This document shows, in pieces, positions 28,369-38,056 of a DNA stretch of 64,000 nucleotides (positions are counted from its first letter, which is position 1; every line of letters starts with the position of its first letter). Made by a program: the position numbers and the translations under genes. The notes under the pieces were generated by a model. It was given only the letters and a program-made list of their open reading frames with translations, was not told where the DNA came from and ran no database searches. Source of the DNA: Candidatus Tokpelaia sp. JSC189 (GTDB taxonomy: Bacteria > Pseudomonadota > Alphaproteobacteria > Rhizobiales > Rhizobiaceae); the NCBI GenBank assembly GCA_003331045.1, contig QENA01000001.1, forward strand, positions 62,001 through 126,000, given 5' to 3'.

Positions 28369-28748
28369 TGCTGAAAATTACCGCCTTCGGCGGTATCAAA
28401 CTGATTTTACCTTATTCAGTAAGTATTTTAGCTTTATTGCGATGCTTACTTTACGGTCATTTTTTGTCCAGAATCTGATGCCGGACAGCCATTTTCAGAT
28501 TGAATTCATTGCAAAAATCTCTGGATAATTTAAATTTTATGCATATTGTTTATTCTGGCATTTGCTCTAATATTCCAGTTGCCTGTGGTTATCTTAATTC
28601 TATTGATTTGCTCACCTCTGATTTCTTCAGAAGATTTGGGCTTGCTTTGCCAACAGTTCTGCTCTAAGGAACGGTCGTTTTCCTTGTGCGCAGGATTATG
28701 AGAAAAAGCAAAGTGATGAAGCGCAAACTTCTTCTCGATGAAGAATGA
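28369..28748 (+). pseudogene. tatC: twin-arginine translocase TatC pseudogene
   Basis: TatC can be followed through several frames: 28369 on reads VLKITAFGGIKLILPYSV (family: .LK.A.FGG..LA.PV.LYQ), then AKIS-DNLNFM near 28510-28545 (family: VSEYL.LVM), FILAFALIFQLPVVILILL at 28550-28610 (family: .IFAFGL.FQLPVV..LL) with PLISSED, and VFLVRRIMRKS near 28680-28710 (family: ..FLVRRIE). At least three frameshifts, a stop and loss of the N-terminus make it dead. It sits directly upstream of serS, the conserved position of tatC. Confidence 0.8.
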
Positions 28749-28795
28749 TTGTCGGTTATGTTGCTTCCAAACGACTTATCTGATGAGACTGGCCC

Positions 28796-30079
28796 ATGCT
28801 TGATATTAAATGGATCCGCGAAAACCCACAGGTGCTGGATAGTGCACTTGCAAAACGAAATGCTAAGCCGCAAGCAGCTGCCGTTCTCTTTGCCGACCAG
28901 AAACGACGTAATCATATTGCCAAGGTGCAGGAAACCCAAAAGCAGCGTAATGCAGCATCTAGAGAAATTGGGCTGGCTATCGCCGCTGGTGATAATGCTC
29001 TAGCCGAAGAGCTGAAGGTTGAAGTCTCAAATCTTAAGGCTTGGCTTGCAAAGGCAGAAGATGAAGAACGTCATTTGACCGGCGCTCTTGAGGATATTTT
29101 ATCATCTCTTCCTAATATTCCGTTGGGGGATGTCCCGGTTGGAGATAATGAAAATTATAATGTTGAAATCAAGAAAGTTGGTACGCCGCGCGTATTTGAT
29201 TTCACTCCGAAAGAGCATTATGAACTGGGTGAACAATTGGGAGGAATGGATTTTGAACGGGCTGGTCATATTTCTGGCACTCGTTTTTCTGTGCTTTCCG
29301 GTGAACTTGCACATCTTGAGCGGGCAATCGGCCAGTTTATGATTGATATACATACGCGGGAGCATGGATATCGGGAAGTTTCCCCGCCATTGCTGGTACG
29401 TGATGATGCTCTTTATGGTACAGCACAGTTGCCGAAATTTGCAAAGGATCTATTTCAGACCACAGATGGGCGTTGGCTTATTCCTACGGCGGAGGTTCCA
29501 CTTACTAACTTGGTGCGGGGAGAAATTCTAGATGCTTCTGTTCTGCCACTGCGTTTTACAGCTTTTACACCGTGTTTTCGTTCTGAGGCAGGTTCAGCGG
29601 GTAGGGATACGCGCGGTATGTTGCGCCAGCATCAATTTTGGAAGGTGGAGATGGTATCGATTACAGATGCCGATTCGGCCCTTTATGAGCTTGAGCGTAT
29701 GACCCAGTGTGCTGAAGAGATTCTTGAGCGGCTTCAGCTACCATTCCGTACCATCATGCTTTGCACTGCTGATTTGGGATTTTCTGCTCGTAAAACTTAT
29801 GATCTTGAAGTATGGATGCCAGGGCAGAACAACTATCGTGAGATTTCAAGCTGTTCCGTATGCGGCGATTTTCAGGCTCGTCGGATGAATACCCGTTATC
29901 GCCGCGAAGGTGAAAAGGCATTGCAGTTTGCCCATACGCTGAATGGGTCGGGAACGGCGGTTGGTCGTTGTCTCATTGCTGTCATGGAAAACTATCAACA
30001 GACTGATGGACGAATTGTCATCCCGCAGGTTCTGCAGGCCTATATGGGTGGTTTGGAGACTATTGGAGTCAGAAGTTAA
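28796..30079 (+). CDS. serS: serine--tRNA ligase
   Basis: A 427-residue class II synthetase. The N-terminal antiparallel coiled-coil arm (residues about 1-105, start [20 protein letters not shown]) binds the long variable arm of tRNA-Ser. The catalytic domain contains motif 2 [20 protein letters not shown] and motif 3 [20 protein letters not shown]. Full length. The ATG follows closely on the tatC pseudogene. Confidence 0.97.
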   Translation: MLDIKWIRENPQVLDSALAKRNAKPQAAAVLFADQKRRNHIAKVQETQKQRNAASREIGLAIAAGDNALAEELKVEVSNLKAWLAKAEDEERHLTGALEDILSSLPNIPLGDVPVGDNENYNVEIKKVGTPRVFDFTPKEHYELGEQLGGMDFERAGHISGTRFSVLSGELAHLERAIGQFMIDIHTREHGYREVSPPLLVRDDALYGTAQLPKFAKDLFQTTDGRWLIPTAEVPLTNLVRGEILDASVLPLRFTAFTPCFRSEAGSAGRDTRGMLRQHQFWKVEMVSITDADSALYELERMTQCAEEILERLQLPFRTIMLCTADLGFSARKTYDLEVWMPGQNNYREISSCSVCGDFQARRMNTRYRREGEKALQFAHTLNGSGTAVGRCLIAVMENYQQTDGRIVIPQVLQAYMGGLETIGVRS

Positions 30080-30264
30080 CAGCGTCAAATATCAGGAAAC
30101 CGATATCTTTCGGATTGCATTATTTTTTGATAAGTGGGAGATTGAACCTAAAGTGGCAATTTTCCATCTGTTTTTTGGCCATGACCGTAATATTTATACA
30201 GTAAGGTCTACCAGTTTTTGTATTTTATACTTCACAAGCCTATACATTGAGCGGAAAATTGTAT

Positions 30265-30927
30265 ATGGAGTTCAATTCACACGCAATTGCAGAAGGAGAA
30301 GCTTTTGTAAACCTTTTTCTGCGTTTACGGGCTAAAGGAATTGATAGTCCAAGAATTTTTTCTGCCTTGGAGCAAGCTCAGCGACAGAATTTTATTGATC
30401 CTATTTATGCGGATCTTGCATTGAACAACTGTATTATTCCCATATCATGTGGCGAATATATTGAGCGACTAGACGATCAGATTATCCTGATTGCATCTTT
30501 GCAGCTAGAAAAAAAACACAGAGTTTTGGAAATAGGGACAGGATCAGGATTTACGGCAGCGCTGATGGCGCGGCTGGCGGGGCGGGTTACTAGTATTGAA
30601 CGTTACAAAACATTATGTGAGCAGGCGCGCCAGCGTTTTCAGGTGCTGAATATTGACAATATTACCTTGCGTCAAGCCGATGCTTGTTATGGCCTTACTG
30701 GCAGCGGGCCTTTTGATCGTATTGTTATCTGGCCATCGCAGAAAAGTGAGCCCCAGTCGTTCATGGAACTTTTGGCTGGCAATGGTGTTCTGGTTGCGCC
30801 AGTTGGACCGGCTAATAGCATCCAGACAATTGTTCGTTATTCAAAGATCGGCAACTGCTTCGAGCGGGCTGACATGTTCCGAGTACGTTATCAGCCATTT
30901 ATTCAGGGGATTGCTGCAGTTCTTTGA
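30265..30927 (+). CDS. pcm: protein-L-isoaspartate O-methyltransferase
   Basis: A 220-residue SAM-dependent enzyme that starts repair of isoaspartyl damage in aged proteins. Signatures: LEIGTGSGFTAALMARLAG (SAM motif I), SIERYKTLCEQARQRF, ADACYGLTGSGPFDRIVI and LLAGNGVLVAPVGP, with YADLALNNCIIPISCGEYIE upstream. ATG 30265 preferred over a TTG at 30247. In relatives surE lies between serS and pcm and a lytM/nlpD-type gene follows; neither is here. Confidence 0.9.
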   Translation: MEFNSHAIAEGEAFVNLFLRLRAKGIDSPRIFSALEQAQRQNFIDPIYADLALNNCIIPISCGEYIERLDDQIILIASLQLEKKHRVLEIGTGSGFTAALMARLAGRVTSIERYKTLCEQARQRFQVLNIDNITLRQADACYGLTGSGPFDRIVIWPSQKSEPQSFMELLAGNGVLVAPVGPANSIQTIVRYSKIGNCFERADMFRVRYQPFIQGIAAVL

Positions 30928-31384
30928 ATTATTTTCCGTATCTGTATTAAGGACAGCTGCAGACAGAAACTTTTACAAGTGTCAAAAAACTTTAGCAATA
31001 GCACATTCAGGAGTATTATTGCTCACTATCGGGAAAAGAATACAGGTATTTTATTTTAAAGATTGTGTTGAATATGTGTATATACAGCCAGTCTGAAAAG
31101 TGATGTTCGCAATGATATTTATAAGCATTATACTTCATAGATTATTATCAATTATATAAATTTTCTAAATATTATTTAATTTATATTAAGAGAATCATTC
31201 TCTTAATATAACTATAATTGTGATTACTATAAATGTCAATTTACTCATAATTTTTGTGTTAAAGAATTGACTGTTATGGGCTGAATACCTTGTTCTTCCA
31301 ATGAAAGTAAGAGAATCTCTTTATTAGAGGGACAATCCTGTTATAAAGGTAACATATGTTCGCTCCCGCATACAGGTAGTTTTT
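30928..31384. other. 457-bp gap between pcm and alaS
   Basis: No gene. It holds a perfect 13-bp-stem palindrome (31181-31211, listed separately) about 170 bp before alaS. recA, which often precedes alaS in Rhizobiales, is not here. Confidence 0.5.
31181..31211. repeat. perfect 13-bp inverted repeat with 5-nt loop
   Basis: TTATATTAAGAGA (31181-31193) and TCTCTTAATATAA (31199-31211) flank ATCAT. No T-run follows on either strand, so it is not a standard terminator. It could be an operator for a dimeric regulator in the alaS upstream region, or an RNA hairpin. Confidence 0.75.
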
Positions 31385-34060
31385 ATGAATAGCGTTAATG
31401 AGATTAGATCGATTTTTCTGGATTTTTTCTATCGTAATGGCCATCAGATCGTGCCCTCGAGTCCGCTTGTGCCGCACAATGACTTGACATTGATGTTTAC
31501 CAATGCAGGCATGGTGCAATTCAAGAATGTATTTACCGGGTTTGAACGGCGCTCCTACAACCGTGCAGCCACAGCACAGAAGTGTGTGCGCGCGGGTGGA
31601 AAGCACAATGATCTTGATAATGTTGGCTATACTGCGCGACATCATACCTTCTTTGAAATGCTGGGAAATTTTTCCTTTGGGGATTATTTCAAAGAAGAAG
31701 CAATTTGCCTAACATGGGATTTTCTAGTAAAGGAATTTGGCCTAAAAAAAGAAAAACTGCTAGTAACTGTTTATCATGATGACGTTGCAGCAGAAAATTT
31801 CTGGAAAAAAATTTCTGGCCTGCCTGATCGCAGGATTATCAGGATTACAAGCAACGATAATTTCTGGACTATGGGAGATACGGGTCCCTGCGGACCATCT
31901 TCTGAGATTTTTTATGACCATGGTGCGAAGATTGCGGGTGGTCCGCCTGGCAGTAAGGATGAGGATGGTGACCGTTTCATCGAAATATGGAATCTGGTTT
32001 TCATGCAATATGAGCAGATAACGCCTGATGAACGGGTTAATCTTCCACGACCGTCAATTGATACGGGCATGGGGCTTGAACGTATTGCCGCTGTGCTTCA
32101 AGGGGTCTATGATAATTATGATATTGATTTGTTCCGCAATCTTATCCGTGCGTCAGAAAAGGCAACAGGTATTAGGGCGAAAGGGAAGTTTACAGCAAGT
32201 CACCGTGTGATTGTTGACCACTTGCGCTCTTCTGCCTTTCTTATTGCAGATGGTGTTTTACCCTCTAATGAGGGGCGTGGTTATGTATTACGCCGCATCA
32301 TGCGGCGTGCAATGCGCCATGCGCAGCTTCTTGGCGCAAGAGAACCGCTAATGTGCCGGCTTTTGCCTGCATTGGTACGGGAAATGGGGCAAGCTTATCC
32401 GGAATTATTACGGGCAGAATCACTTATTTCGGAAACACTAAAACTTGAGGAAACTCGCTTTCGCAAGACACTGGAACGCGGTTTGAGTGTTTTTGAAGAG
32501 GAAACCAGAGGAATGAGCAAGGGTGCCCGGCTTGATGGTGAAGTTGCTTTCAAGCTCTATGATACTTATGGGTTTCCTCTTGATCTGACGCAAGATGCTT
32601 TGCGTAGCCGCGATATCAGTGTGGATATTGATGGTTTTGACAAGGCGATGCAACGTCAGAAAGCAGAAGCACGCGCTAGCTGGTCTGGATCGGCTGAAAT
32701 AGGTGCTGAAACAGTATGGTTTGCTATTCGTGATAAGGTAGGATCTACTGAATTTCTGGGGTATGATATGGAAAAAACTAAAGGGGTTGTACGAGCCCTT
32801 GTCCATGATGGTCGGATTATTGATCATGCTGACGCAGGAGAAGAATGCATCGTCATTGTCAACCATACTCCATTTTATGGCGAATCCGGCGGTCAGATTG
32901 GTGACAGAGGTATAATTACCGGTAATAACTTTATATTTGAGGTATTTGATACGAAAAAGAAAGTCGATGGTTTTTTTGTTCATATTGGCCGGGTGAAAAA
33001 AGGTCGGATTACAACAGAGCAGCCAGTTGATTTGGTAATTGATTCTGACCGACGGGCAAAAATCCGTATCAACCATTCTGCAACACACCTGTTGCATAAA
33101 GCCTTACGTGAGATATTAGGCAATCATGTTGTGCAAAAGGGTTCACTTGTGACAACGGAACGCTTGCGTTTTGATTTTTCTCACCCGAAGGCAATCACGT
33201 GTGAGGAACTTGGTCAGATTGAAGATCTGGCCAACGGCATTGTTTTACAGAATGAAAGGGTAATAACTCGCCTTATGCCGGTGGATGATGCGATTGCCGA
33301 AGGGGCTATGGCTTTGTTTGGCGAGAGGTATGGCAGTGAAGTACGGGTGGTTTCCATGGGGTATACACGGGGTAAGGATGCTCAGTTGTTCAATCGTCCT
33401 TGGTCAGTTGAGTTGTGTGGTGGTACGCATGTTGGCCGTACCGGTGATATTGGTTTGATTCGCATTGTATCGGAAAGCGCTATTGCTGCAGGTGTTCGCC
33501 GTATTGAGGCATTAACGGGACAGATTGCCCGTCAATATCTGATAGAGCAAGATAAACGTATTCATGCGATTGCCGCTGTCCTTAAGTCAACACCGCAGAA
33601 TGCAGAAGAACATATTCTCATATTGATGGAAGAGCGCCGTAAACTTGAGAAGAAATTGAGTGACGCAAGGCGTGAGTTGGTATTGGGGGGTATGACCTCC
33701 TGTGCTGTGGGTGAAAATAAAACCGAAATGGTCAATGGAATTGTTTTTATCGGCCGGATTGTCCATGGTATATCCTCGCGTGAACTGAAGCCACTGGCAG
33801 ATGCTGGGAAAAGGCAGCTTGGTTCCGGCGTGGTTGTTTTTATTGGCATTGAGGAAGGTAGTAAGGCCAGTGTTGTCGTGGGTGTAACAAATGATCTGAC
33901 TGCAAAAATCAGCGCTATTGATCTAGTCCGTATCGGTTCTGTAGCGGTTGGTGGCAAGGGCGGTGGCGGTCGCGCTGATATGGCACAGGCTGGTGGACCG
34001 AATGGTACGGAAGCAGAAAAAGCTCTTGCAGATATTCGCCACGAACTAGAAAAGCTGTAA
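31385..34060 (+). CDS. alaS: alanine--tRNA ligase
   Basis: An 891-residue AlaRS with all domains: class II catalytic core ([50 protein letters not shown]), tRNA-recognition helices, the editing domain with zinc-site motifs [16 protein letters not shown] and [15 protein letters not shown], and a C-terminal DHHA1 domain ending in [15 protein letters not shown]. Length is as expected. Monocistronic. The ATG is a short distance after a weak purine-rich stretch (AGGTAG). Confidence 0.97.
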   Translation: MNSVNEIRSIFLDFFYRNGHQIVPSSPLVPHNDLTLMFTNAGMVQFKNVFTGFERRSYNRAATAQKCVRAGGKHNDLDNVGYTARHHTFFEMLGNFSFGDYFKEEAICLTWDFLVKEFGLKKEKLLVTVYHDDVAAENFWKKISGLPDRRIIRITSNDNFWTMGDTGPCGPSSEIFYDHGAKIAGGPPGSKDEDGDRFIEIWNLVFMQYEQITPDERVNLPRPSIDTGMGLERIAAVLQGVYDNYDIDLFRNLIRASEKATGIRAKGKFTASHRVIVDHLRSSAFLIADGVLPSNEGRGYVLRRIMRRAMRHAQLLGAREPLMCRLLPALVREMGQAYPELLRAESLISETLKLEETRFRKTLERGLSVFEEETRGMSKGARLDGEVAFKLYDTYGFPLDLTQDALRSRDISVDIDGFDKAMQRQKAEARASWSGSAEIGAETVWFAIRDKVGSTEFLGYDMEKTKGVVRALVHDGRIIDHADAGEECIVIVNHTPFYGESGGQIGDRGIITGNNFIFEVFDTKKKVDGFFVHIGRVKKGRITTEQPVDLVIDSDRRAKIRINHSATHLLHKALREILGNHVVQKGSLVTTERLRFDFSHPKAITCEELGQIEDLANGIVLQNERVITRLMPVDDAIAEGAMALFGERYGSEVRVVSMGYTRGKDAQLFNRPWSVELCGGTHVGRTGDIGLIRIVSESAIAAGVRRIEALTGQIARQYLIEQDKRIHAIAAVLKSTPQNAEEHILILMEERRKLEKKLSDARRELVLGGMTSCAVGENKTEMVNGIVFIGRIVHGISSRELKPLADAGKRQLGSGVVVFIGIEEGSKASVVVGVTNDLTAKISAIDLVRIGSVAVGGKGGGGRADMAQAGGPNGTEAEKALADIRHELEKL

Positions 34061-34228
34061 TCGCTCAAAGTGATGATATTTTATATAGCCAAAGTTTAAC
34101 AAATATCATTATAACCATATTTATTATGTGTATGGTTTTATAAATTTCATTTTTCTAACTTGACTTGCCATGTATCGTTAATGCATTTCCGTTGACGGAG
34201 AAAATAAGGGAGAATATAGGGGTCTTTT

Positions 34229-35173
34229 ATGGGAAAAGCATTTATATTTCCCGGTCAGGGATGCCAGTTTGTTGGTATGGGAAAATTATTAGCTGAACAA
34301 TTTCCAGCGGCTCGTATGGTTTTCGAAGAGGTTGACGATGCTCTGGAACAGAAATTATCAAAGATCATGTTTGAAGGCCCTTCTAAGGAGTTGGCTCTCA
34401 CAACCAATGCTCAGCCGGCATTGATGGCAGTATCTATCGCGGTCATAAGAATCATGGAGGCTCAAGGATTAGATCTTGCCAGAGAGCTCTCCTATATTGC
34501 AGGTCATTCATTAGGAGAATATTCCGCATTGTGTGCTGCAGGTATGTTTTCTCTTGCAGATACAGCGCGCCTTTTGCGTACCCGTGGTGATGCGATGCAG
34601 CAGGCTGTGCCTGTCGGTCAAGGGGCAATGGCAGCTATTATCGGCTTGAATGATGATGATGTGTCTGATATCTGTGCAAACGCATCATCATCCGGTATCT
34701 GCCAAATTGCCAATGATAACGGGGGAGGGCAGTTTGTTATTTCCGGTAACAAGGTGGCTATCGAATATGCTATTATCCTTGCTACTGAAAGAGGCGCTAA
34801 ACGTGCCATCATGCTACCGGTTTCTGCACCATTCCATTCAGTTCTGATGGAGCCTGCTGCCGAAGTAATGCGTATGGCATTAGCCCGGATTACCTATAAT
34901 AATCCAATTGTGCCGATTATTGCTAATGTCTCGGTAAAGCCAGAACAGGATTCTATAAGAATCGTTGATCTTTTGGTTAAACAGGTTACAGCGCGTGTCC
35001 GTTGGTACGAGACGGTTAAATGGTTTGCTGCAAATGGTATAATTAGTCTTTACGAGATAGGCGTGGGTCGTGTGCTTACAGGTCTTATAAGACGTATTGA
35101 CAAGAATTTAGAGGGAATAACTGTCGGGACAGCAAAGGAAATTGAAGTAACACTTAAGGCGTTTGGCATTTGA
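34229..35173 (+). CDS. fabD: malonyl-CoA:ACP transacylase FabD
   Basis: Loads malonate onto acyl carrier protein for fatty acid elongation. The catalytic serine is S94 in AGHSLGEYSALCAAG and the histidine is H203 in VSAPFHSVLM; the oxyanion-hole FPGQGCQFVGMG is at the N-terminus. It is 314 residues, normal size. First gene of a fabD-fabG-acpP-fabF-mltG series; AAGGGAGAATATAGG lies upstream of the ATG. Confidence 0.96.
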   Translation: MGKAFIFPGQGCQFVGMGKLLAEQFPAARMVFEEVDDALEQKLSKIMFEGPSKELALTTNAQPALMAVSIAVIRIMEAQGLDLARELSYIAGHSLGEYSALCAAGMFSLADTARLLRTRGDAMQQAVPVGQGAMAAIIGLNDDDVSDICANASSSGICQIANDNGGGQFVISGNKVAIEYAIILATERGAKRAIMLPVSAPFHSVLMEPAAEVMRMALARITYNNPIVPIIANVSVKPEQDSIRIVDLLVKQVTARVRWYETVKWFAANGIISLYEIGVGRVLTGLIRRIDKNLEGITVGTAKEIEVTLKAFGI

Positions 35174-35185
35174 TAGGGAATGGTG

Positions 35186-35923
35186 ATGTTTAAACTTAAC
35201 GCACGTAAGGCACTGATCACAGGGGCAACAGGCGCGATTGGTGAAGCAATTGCTCGCTGTTTTCATAAACAGGGAGCCGTTGTTGGCTTGCATGGCACAC
35301 GTCAGAAAAAACTGAATGCCTTAGCTCAAGAATTCGGTGAGCGGGCTCATGTTTTCTCAGCAGATTTCTCCAAACGTGATTCTGTGAAAAAGCTTGGTGA
35401 AGCAGCTGAGAAGGAGATGGATGGCATTGATATTCTTGTAAATAATGCCGGTATTACCCGTGATGGTTTGTTTGTACGGATGAGTGATGAAGACTGGGAT
35501 AGTGTTTTAGAAGTCAATCTTACAGCCGTTTTCAATCTGACGCGCGCTGTAGCACATGGGATGATACGTCGTCGGTTTGGGCGGATTATCAATATTACAT
35601 CTATAGTGGGTGTGATTGGTAATGCCGGGCAGACAAATTACTGTGCAACGAAAGCAGGGCTTATTGGTTTCTCAAAGGCTCTTGCAAAGGAAATTGTGGC
35701 GCGTAACGTGACAGTAAATTTGATTGCTCCGGGCTTTATTGAGTCGGCAATGACTGATAAGCTCAGCGACAAGATAAAAGAAGGGTTTATAGGAGAAATT
35801 CCGATGAAGCGCATGGGGAACGGTAAAGATATTGCTGCTGCTGCTATTTATCTTGCCAGCGATGAGGCCTCTTATGTTACAGGACAGACATTATATGTAA
35901 ATGGCGGAATGTCTATGATTTAA
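35186..35923 (+). CDS. fabG: 3-oxoacyl-ACP reductase FabG
   Basis: A 245-residue short-chain dehydrogenase making the first reduction in each fatty acid cycle with NADPH. Motifs: ITGATGAIGEAIARCF (cofactor loop), NNAGITRDGLFVRM, the Ser in NITSIVGVIGNAG, and Y152/K156 in YCATKAGLIGFSKALA; it ends GQTLYVNGGMSMI. The ATG at 35186 has AGGGA six nt upstream; an earlier in-frame ATG at 35180 would have no spacing. It lies 12 bp after fabD. Confidence 0.96.
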   Translation: MFKLNARKALITGATGAIGEAIARCFHKQGAVVGLHGTRQKKLNALAQEFGERAHVFSADFSKRDSVKKLGEAAEKEMDGIDILVNNAGITRDGLFVRMSDEDWDSVLEVNLTAVFNLTRAVAHGMIRRRFGRIINITSIVGVIGNAGQTNYCATKAGLIGFSKALAKEIVARNVTVNLIAPGFIESAMTDKLSDKIKEGFIGEIPMKRMGNGKDIAAAAIYLASDEASYVTGQTLYVNGGMSMI

Positions 35924-36219
35924 AAAACTAGGATGTGAAGTAAGATGGAAAGGGTAGAAGTTTGATGAAAATGCTTTGCGCCCTGTCGGTACTGATGGTA
36001 GTAACGCGCAGGAGAATTTTGAAGGAAAATTTGGAAAATCAGGTGTTTGGTAATGATTCGACTGAGCTGAAAGAGATAGTTTTGAATTTGTAATTCAGAA
36101 TTGAAGGATATCCACAGGATGCGAAAAGGTTACAGCCTGACTATGCATCTATTATTGTTTGATTAGAGTACCCATGCCGTTATCTCAAGGCTGGGAGCAA
36201 CTAAAGTCGAGGTCCCGAC
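35924..36219. other. 296-bp fabG-acpP intergenic region
   Basis: No clear gene. A 42-codon frame (35965-36093, MKMLCALSVLMVV start) exists with a purine-rich stretch upstream, but lacks any recognisable feature beyond a short hydrophobic start. The region presumably carries the acpP promoter; a GAGGTCC element precedes the acpP ATG. Confidence 0.4.
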
Positions 36220-36456
36220 ATGAGTAATACAGAAGAACGCGTTAAAAAGATTGTTGTTGAACATCTGGGTGTAGATGCTGATAAGGTGACTGAAGGTGCC
36301 AGTTTTATAGATGATCTTGGTGCAGATAGCTTGGATACTGTCGAGCTTGTCATGGCTTTTGAGGAAGAATTCGGTGTGGAGATTCCGGATGATGCCGCTG
36401 AAACAATTCTTACTGTTGGCGATGCTGTAAAGTTTATTGATAAAGCTTCGTCTTGA
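36220..36456 (+). CDS. acpP: acyl carrier protein
   Basis: A 78-residue acidic ACP. The phosphopantetheine attachment site is S37 in [19 protein letters not shown]. It carries acyl intermediates between FabD, FabF and FabG, and donates octanoate to LipB and acyl chains for lipid A. GAGGTC lies before the ATG. Highly conserved N-terminus ([20 protein letters not shown]). Confidence 0.97.
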   Translation: MSNTEERVKKIVVEHLGVDADKVTEGASFIDDLGADSLDTVELVMAFEEEFGVEIPDDAAETILTVGDAVKFIDKASS

Positions 36457-36550
36457 TAAATTTTGAAACGCGAAAGCGCTTCTGCTTTTATTTTTTCTAT
36501 TTATAATTGAGTATTATGCAGCCTGCTTTTAGTGTGTGTGATTAGAGATC

Positions 36551-37816
36551 ATGATGAAGCGTGTCGTCATTACCGGTTTGGGTATGGTTTCTCCGCTTGC
36601 TGGCAATGTGGTTTATAGCTGGGAAAGACTTCTTCAGAGCAGGAGTACTGCGCGTCGTGTGACTCAATTTGAGGTAGATGATTTACCGTGTCAGATTGCT
36701 TGCTGTATTCCACTTGGTGACGGTTCAGATGGTACTTTTAATCCTGATCTTCATATGGAACCGAAAGAACAACGTAAAGTTGATCCGTTTATCGTTTATG
36801 CTATGGCTGCTGCTGATGAAGCACTTGGTGATGCTGATTGGCATCCTGTTTCCGATGAGGGCCAGACGGGTACTGGTGTGCTGATCGGGTCAGGAATTGG
36901 CGGTGTTGGCGGCATTGTGGAAGCGGGCTATACTCTCCGTGATCGTGGGCCAAAGCGGATTTCACCGTTTTTTATACCCGGACGTTTGATTAACCTTGCA
37001 TCGGGATATGTTTCGATCAAAAATCATTTGCGTGGGCCTAATCATTCGGTAGTGACAGCATGCTCAACGGGTACCAATGCCATTGGTGATGCTTCCCGTC
37101 TTATTGCTTTGGGTGATGCAAATGTCATGCTAGCCGGTGGTACGGAATCACCGATTAACAGGATTTCGATGGCTGGTTTTGCTGCATGTAAGGCTTTGGC
37201 TACAGGTTGGAATAGTAATCCAACACGAGCATCACGTCCTTATGACCGTGATCGTGACGGTTTTGTTATGGGTGAAGGGGCTGCAATGCTTGTTTTAGAA
37301 GAGCTGGAACATGCAAAAAAACGTGGGGCGAATATTTATGCCGAGATTATCGGTTATGGTCTTTCTGGAGATGCCTATCATATTACAGCTCCGACTGAAA
37401 ATGGTGAAGGGGCTGAGCGTTGTATGCGAGCGGCTCTAAAACGTGCGAATATTAGCGGTGCCAATATCGATTATATTAATGCACATGGAACATCTACGAG
37501 AGCAGATACAGTTGAGCTTGCTGCCGTTGAGCGGGTTTTGGGGGAAGCAGCTTCAAAGGTTTCGATGTCATCAACGAAATCCTCCATTGGGCATTTACTG
37601 GGAGCAGCTGGTGCTGCTGAGGCAATTTTTTCTGTTCTTGCTATTCGTGATAATATTGCGCCTCCAACAATCAATCTAGACAATCCGTCTGTTGAAACCA
37701 GAATTGATTTGGTGCCACATAAGCCACGTAGGCGTAAGATTGATACTGTCTTATCTAATTCATTTGGTTTTGGTGGCATTAATGCGTCGCTTATTATATG
37801 CCGTTATAGTGACTGA
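36551..37816 (+). CDS. fabF: 3-oxoacyl-ACP synthase II FabF
   Basis: Condensing enzyme of fatty acid elongation. The catalytic triad is visible: C171 in VVTACSTGTNAIGDA, His in NAHGTSTRADTVEL, and His in KSSIGHLLGAAGAAE; the glycine-rich NSFGFGGINASLI is near the C-terminus. 421 residues if started at the first of two ATGs (36551, 36554). It follows acpP by 94 bp. Confidence 0.96.
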   Translation: MMKRVVITGLGMVSPLAGNVVYSWERLLQSRSTARRVTQFEVDDLPCQIACCIPLGDGSDGTFNPDLHMEPKEQRKVDPFIVYAMAAADEALGDADWHPVSDEGQTGTGVLIGSGIGGVGGIVEAGYTLRDRGPKRISPFFIPGRLINLASGYVSIKNHLRGPNHSVVTACSTGTNAIGDASRLIALGDANVMLAGGTESPINRISMAGFAACKALATGWNSNPTRASRPYDRDRDGFVMGEGAAMLVLEELEHAKKRGANIYAEIIGYGLSGDAYHITAPTENGEGAERCMRAALKRANISGANIDYINAHGTSTRADTVELAAVERVLGEAASKVSMSSTKSSIGHLLGAAGAAEAIFSVLAIRDNIAPPTINLDNPSVETRIDLVPHKPRRRKIDTVLSNSFGFGGINASLIICRYSD

Positions 37817-38056
37817 AAACTACCAAGTAACTTTATGATTAAGGAATAGGCACTTGATTTGCAGGTTTTCGTTTCTACTGATCCGTATGCTTTATGTTGC
37901 TGAGCAAAAATGACAAGAAAATCTATATTTTCCAAAGCACGTAATCTATTTTTGATATAATTTCATTTGCTGAATAAGCATCTGAGGATGCTCTTTTTTG
38001 CTCTGATTATGTTAGGATTTAGATTGAGGGCAGGGAAATTAATTATAGGTGGAACA

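Larger units (their letters stand above)
27263..28795. other. 1.5-kb degraded region between uvrC and serS
   Basis: The longest gap in the window. From left: about 480 bp of AT-rich sequence with nothing recognised, a second tnpB C-terminal scar (27765-27850), arm B of the inverted repeat (28067-28201) and a tatC pseudogene (28369-28748). In many Rhizobiales tatA-tatB-tatC lie directly upstream of serS; tatA and tatB have left no trace that I can read. Confidence 0.6.

Noticed and set aside
30653-31096. 147-codon ORF overlapping pcm
   Set aside because: Out of phase with pcm, which has clear methyltransferase motifs.
35965-36093. 42-codon small ORF upstream of acpP
   Set aside because: Short hydrophobic start but no conserved feature; probably chance in the fabG-acpP spacer.
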